This document shows, piece after piece, positions 60,330 through 64,000 of a stretch of 64,000 bases of DNA; the first letter of the stretch is position 1; every line of letters starts with the position of its first letter. The notes beneath the pieces were generated by a model. That model did not search any database, was not told the DNA's origin, and worked only from the letters and a program-made list of their open reading frames with translations. Origin of the DNA: Lamellibrachia columna (taxonomy: Eukaryota > Annelida > Polychaeta > Sabellida > Siboglinidae); NCBI GenBank assembly GCA_963662155.1, contig OY759273.1:29920544-29984543 (forward strand), read 5' to 3'. The translations under genes and the position numbers were made by a program.

Positions 60330-60909
60330 ATATCTGCGTGTAGTGTCTCCAGCCATGTGTCTGTGTGTGGTGTCTCCAGCCAAGTGTCTGTGTGTGGTGT
60401 CTCCAGCCATGTATCTTTGTGTGGTGTCTCCAGCCATATGTATGTGTGCGGTGTTTCCAACCATGTGTCTGTCCCAACCATGTGTTAGTGTGTGGTGTCT
60501 CCAACCATGTGTTAGTGTGTGGTGTCTCCAGCCATGTGTCTGTGTGTGGTGTCTCCAACCATGTTTTAATGTGTGGTGTCTCCAGCCATCAGTCTGTGTG
60601 AATTGCCTCCAGCCATATATCTCCAGCCTGATATGTGTCTGTGTGTTGTGCCTCCAACCATGTGTCTGTGTGTGGTATCTCCAGCCATCTGTCTGTGCGT
60701 GGTGTCTCCAGCCATCTGTCTGTGCGTGGGGTCTCCAGCCATCTGTCTGTGCGTGGTGTCTCCAGCCATCTGTCTGTGTGTGGTGTCTCCAGCCATCTGT
60801 CTGTGTGTGGTGTCTCCAGCCATCTGTCTGTGCGTGGCATTTCCAGCCATCTGTCTGTATGTGGTGTCTCCAGCTATATGTATGTGTGTGGTATTTCCAG
60901 CCATGTGTC
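60330..60909. repeat. 27-bp minisatellite, about 21 copies
   Basis: The unit is CCATGTGTCTGTGTGTGGTGT then CTCCAG (27 bases), with some shorter variants near 60465-60490. Because 27 is a multiple of 3 and the unit has no stop in most frames, long frames exist on both strands: up to 212 codons on + (repeating S-H-V-S-V-C-G-V-S or related peptides) and 199 codons on - (W-R-H-H-T-Q-T-D-G). These are best read as by-products of the repeat. It lies right after the candidate exon above. Confidence 0.92.
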
Positions 60910-61493
60910 AAATATCAGAATAATTGTGCAACAATTCAATTGCGAATTTTTGCTACCCACTATTACAAAAATGACACATAATATTTTATCTATAGTTGCA
61001 GGCGGAACGGGCAGGGAAATTAACATGGGCAAGATGACCCAAAATCTACAATTTTCAAGCTAACTGTTAAAAATGTTCACAACTTATGGCATGCAATTTT
61101 AGGGAGGGAGCTCGAGCCTGGTGTGACCATCAGTATATCATAATTTTATGGTTTTGTGAAAGCCCTGTAGCAACTGTGGTAGATTTATACCACCTGCAGA
61201 CCAAAAACCAGACAAGTCTATTAAAAATAAGACATTGCCTGATATATGAAGCCAAAAGACAGTGGAAATGTGAATGAAAACATCATTAATATTTGTAAAG
61301 AATTGTGTCATGAATGTCTGTCTTTACCAACATAAGTATTAGTACTTTTATATACCATACAAGAAAATAGATCACAATTGTATTTCTCTCAGCATTATTA
61401 CCACTATATCTTTGGCGTGTAGTCTGTATGTCAGCAAATATACATAATTATTATGAACTTTCTTTTTGCATAAATGATTATTCTACATTCCAG
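60910..61493. other. No gene recognised
   Basis: AT-rich. A possible acceptor (ATAGTTGCAG at 60991-61000) is followed in phase 0 by AERAGKLTWAR and a TGA. That phase would fit the donor at 60147, but the reading is too short and broken to call. Confidence 0.4.
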
Positions 61494-61760
61494 AGATTCA
61501 GACAGACATGGTGGTGACATGTGACACAGGGTCACAGTACAGCTTGGATGATACCTCTGTCGACATTCAACTTGAGCCACCCTGTCTAATGTCTAAACCC
61601 AAGAAGACTCCAGGTGATGATGTCCCATTAGCTGAGCCACCATCGCCCTCTCCCTTCATCTTGTCGTCACCAGTACAGTCATCCAGTGCCTAGAAACCAT
61701 CTGACCTCTCTATTCTGGATGCTGCAGAAGAGACCAATGATGAGGAGTCCATTGATGAAG
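61494..61760 (+). pseudogene. Candidate exon with in-frame TAG
   Basis: Acceptor CTACATTCCAG. One frame reads IQTDMVVTCDTGSQYSLDD, then SVDIQLEPPCLMSKPKKTPG, a Pro/Ser-rich stretch ending SPVQSSSA, TAG (61691-61693), then KPSDLSILDAAEETNDEES and IDEE. Protein-like composition on both sides of one stop points to a decayed exon of an acidic, low-complexity region. No good donor was seen. Not recognised. Confidence 0.35.
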
Positions 61761-61819
61761 AGTTAGTATTATTGTGTACATTTTTGGTTTTCCATTCCTC
61801 TGAGATTTTCAATACAACA

Positions 61820-62047
61820 TTAGTGTGGCACGGTAGTCGTGTGATAGAGAGCCGAGCTTTTGGTCGAAGGGACCGGGGTTTGATACCCCCTCCGCCGTTT
61901 CATAGCTTGGGCAATTTCGTTTACCCCACTTTGCCTGTGTCTTTCGGAAGAGACAGTAAAAGCCATTGGTCCCTTCTATCTGGTGTCTATGCCAGATCCC
62001 ATGCAAATATTATTTATTCACCAACCAGCAAAAGCCATTAGGGGTCA
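61820..62047 (+). mobile_element. tRNA-derived SINE
   Basis: The head resembles a tRNA gene: a GTGGCACGGTAG box-A-like region at about 61825, and a box B with GGGGTTTGATACCCCC (61875-61890) close to GGTTCGANNCC. The body contains TTCGGAAGAGACAGTAAA, GCCATTGGTCCC and GCCAGATCCCATGCA, a pattern like the conserved central domains of invertebrate SINEs. It ends in an AGCCATTAGGGGTCAATA-like tail near 62047. It cannot be a working tRNA because no anticodon arm or acceptor pairing is evident. Confidence 0.65.
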
Positions 62048-62562
62048 ATAATATTGACTCAGCGTAGTTTAATACCATATATTCAAGGACTACCTACGAT
62101 AGTAATTATCACTAAAATCTACAACTGTAATGATGCATTTACATATAACAAATGCATTTATTAAAGTTACTGATAGTTTTGCATAAACTACCTTGCATGG
62201 GGCAATTAACTTGAAAAGTTAATTAATTAAATTACGATTAAATCAGAAATGTTCCAATTAAATTAACCTCCCAAATTGTCCAATTAAATTAACAATTAAC
62301 TTTAATTCAATTAAATTATTTTTGGTACAAACCAAACCAGAGTGGCTTGTTCCAGGTAATGAAGCCACTACTGAATACAAATTAACAGAGACATGTACAG
62401 TTTTTTTTTCAAGTTTTAGCTTAGAATATACAGAAAATTTTCTCACACAGAATAACCCATTTTGAAATTAACTGGACAAATCTTATAATATTCATATCTC
62501 CATACTCCTAATAAATCCTCAAAATATTGCAATATGTAATATTTGTAGTATTTTATTTTCAG
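62048..62562. other. AT-rich, no gene recognised
   Basis: It contains an AATTAAATTAAC-rich patch at about 62215-62325 that shares the string ATTAAATTAACAATTAA-like motifs with 56105-56165. Confidence 0.5.
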
Positions 62563-62675
62563 GTTCTAAGGCTGCAGTAATATTGCAGGAGGAACTGTTA
62601 CTCAAGAATGTGCTGCAAGATGTCAGGAAACTCACCAGACCAGGGTTAGAGTTAGGTTTTTTGCAGTCTTGTCAA
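62563..62675 (+). CDS. Weak candidate exon
   Basis: Acceptor TTATTTTCAG. In phase 1 it reads SKAAVILQEELLLKNVLQD then VRKLTRPGLELG before a TAA near 62676. It looks like a short amphipathic helix. No clear donor was found, so the 3' edge is arbitrary. It may belong to the same decayed gene as 61494-61760. Confidence 0.25.
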
Positions 62676-64000
62676 TAAATTTGCGACCAAACACACCAGC
62701 TTTGACAAAGCCTATATATGGTGACATGTTATGCTCTTCCAAAATTATATTTAATTAATTTATATTCGACAAACATTTTTTTTCTTGAGAACATGTTAAA
62801 GTAAACGAAAATACTAATATTATGAAATGTATCTTTCTATAGGATATGTTGCTAACATCTTCGACCATATTCTGAAAGGATACAGAGATGGGCCCCAATG
62901 ACCACTGGTAGCGGTATCCTAGCTAATGATGGAGATGGTTCAGTTTCAGGCACAACTTTTCACACTTATACTGCATGCACACAATACTTGTGGTGGGAAA
63001 AGCGCGTGTCACCTTCTCGTGGTTCCTACTGTGGATCACGACAGCAAACTGCTGTCGTGTGAACTAAGAACAGCGCATACTGACACTATTTTGTCAACTG
63101 TGGATATTGTGTTTGTTTTATAGTGGCTTGGTTGTCAGTGAAGTCATCGGTTGCTGACTCGAGATGGTAGGTACACGGTTTTGTGTCAAAAGGGAAATGT
63201 GGTTGATACCAACTAAATATTAGACTGCCACATCATTCAGCTTGACGTCTTAAATGATGGTGATATGGAGCCTGATTGTTATGAAGGAAACACATATTTG
63301 GCTCGGTTGCATTATTGACGTTTGCAGTCCGACCCATATTTGCTGTTGTGAACAATGATGTGCAGCAGGAACATTGTCATGTCTTCGGAATGGTCTACAA
63401 CTGAGCCTCCTTTGCTGTCTCTGGTATTTCAAAAGTTACTTCTTTGACAGCCTAGACAATGTTGGTTAGTGCAACAAGGTAATGAACATAACAAGTTACA
63501 CGCTTCCTCTCATCGTTATCTACTTTTTTCTCCAGTGGGATAGTAGTTTTGTATGTTAAACCCATCAAACCCATAAGAATGTAGAATATTACATTACATA
63601 ACATAGTAGCTGTCGCACCATCATGGGACCACTACTTGAATAAATGTATTCACATGGACAGTACATGTTCTCGCATTTTATATTGCATATGTCCAAATTT
63701 GCTTATTTCATAATTGTATACCTTGTACAGATATACATTTGGCTTTTAGAGTCATTCTTGCAAATAACTGTCTTAAGTTTTCACGTGTTGTGTCATAAAC
63801 TGTTGAATAACCACAGCATATTATTTGGTAACAACTTTTTGTTTGTTTCACACATTATATTGGGAGTTTTTAGTTTTACAAAATCAGATAGCTTTAATAT
63901 ATGCAATTCACATTATAATCCATTTTGTATAATGGCAATAGTATACATTTCTGACAATCCTTGCTAACTGCTTTTGTAGCAATGAAAATTATTATATTCC
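62676..64000. other. No gene recognised
   Basis: Unique AT-rich DNA with short chance frames. The longest (107 codons, 63644-63967) is Phe/Ile/Leu-rich, as expected from AT-rich sequence. A few protein-like patches at 62926-63120 shift frame repeatedly and were not assignable. Confidence 0.5.

Noticed and set aside
61820..61895. Functional tRNA gene
   Set aside because: Box B is present but acceptor and anticodon arms do not pair; the SINE body follows directly.
63644..63967. 107-codon Phe/Ile/Leu-rich frame as a membrane protein
   Set aside because: The composition is explained by AT-rich DNA; no splice context or motif.

Overview
The window looks like animal (metazoan) nuclear DNA: moderately AT-rich, intron-type splice signals, no long intact ORF, several degenerate non-LTR retrotransposons, a tRNA-derived SINE, minisatellites, and two very large tandem arrays. 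The PHD-finger/NPGP LINE and the SINE tail resemble elements I associate with marine invertebrates such as molluscs, echinoderms or amphioxus. I cannot name the species.

Layout. (1) 1-3763 is the left copy of a segmental duplication. It starts inside a candidate exon, carries a dead CR1/L2-like reverse transcriptase (RT) remnant, and has a promoter-like NRF1/YY1 motif pair. (2) 3764-32373 is tandem array 1: about 15.7 monomers of about 1.83 kb. (3) 32374-35438 is a unique region with a chain of candidate exons on the + strand (32758-35528), mostly phase 1-1, one of them with an in-frame TGA. (4) 35439-39200 is the right copy of the segmental duplication (offset about 35,438). (5) 39201-39690 is a CpG-rich, non-repeated segment absent from the left copy. 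(6) 39691-55339 is tandem array 2: about 8.6 monomers. (7) 55340-64000 is a unique region with a 40-bp minisatellite, a 3'-truncated PHD-endonuclease-RT LINE (57306-59140), candidate degenerate exons, a 27-bp minisatellite that is open in many frames, a tRNA-derived SINE, and AT-rich filler.

The central object is the satellite. Roughly half of each monomer is the minus-strand 3' part of one retrotransposon RT gene. In the full monomers compared it carries the same TAG stop after the 'NIG' motif and the same YADD-to-Y(A/T)ND change, so a copy that was already dead seeded the array. In array 1 the monomers form a higher-order repeat: three monomer types (B, C, A; about 1810, 1833 and 1832 bp) recur as a 5475-bp trimer. 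Array 2 instead expanded a single C-like type. The first three monomers (D, A, D') match one for one between the arrays, including a private 35-bp deletion. A 35-kb block containing gene and array was therefore duplicated, and the array interiors then diverged by independent amplification.

No protein-coding gene in the window can be called functional with confidence. The exon chains are proposals from splice signals and reading phase.
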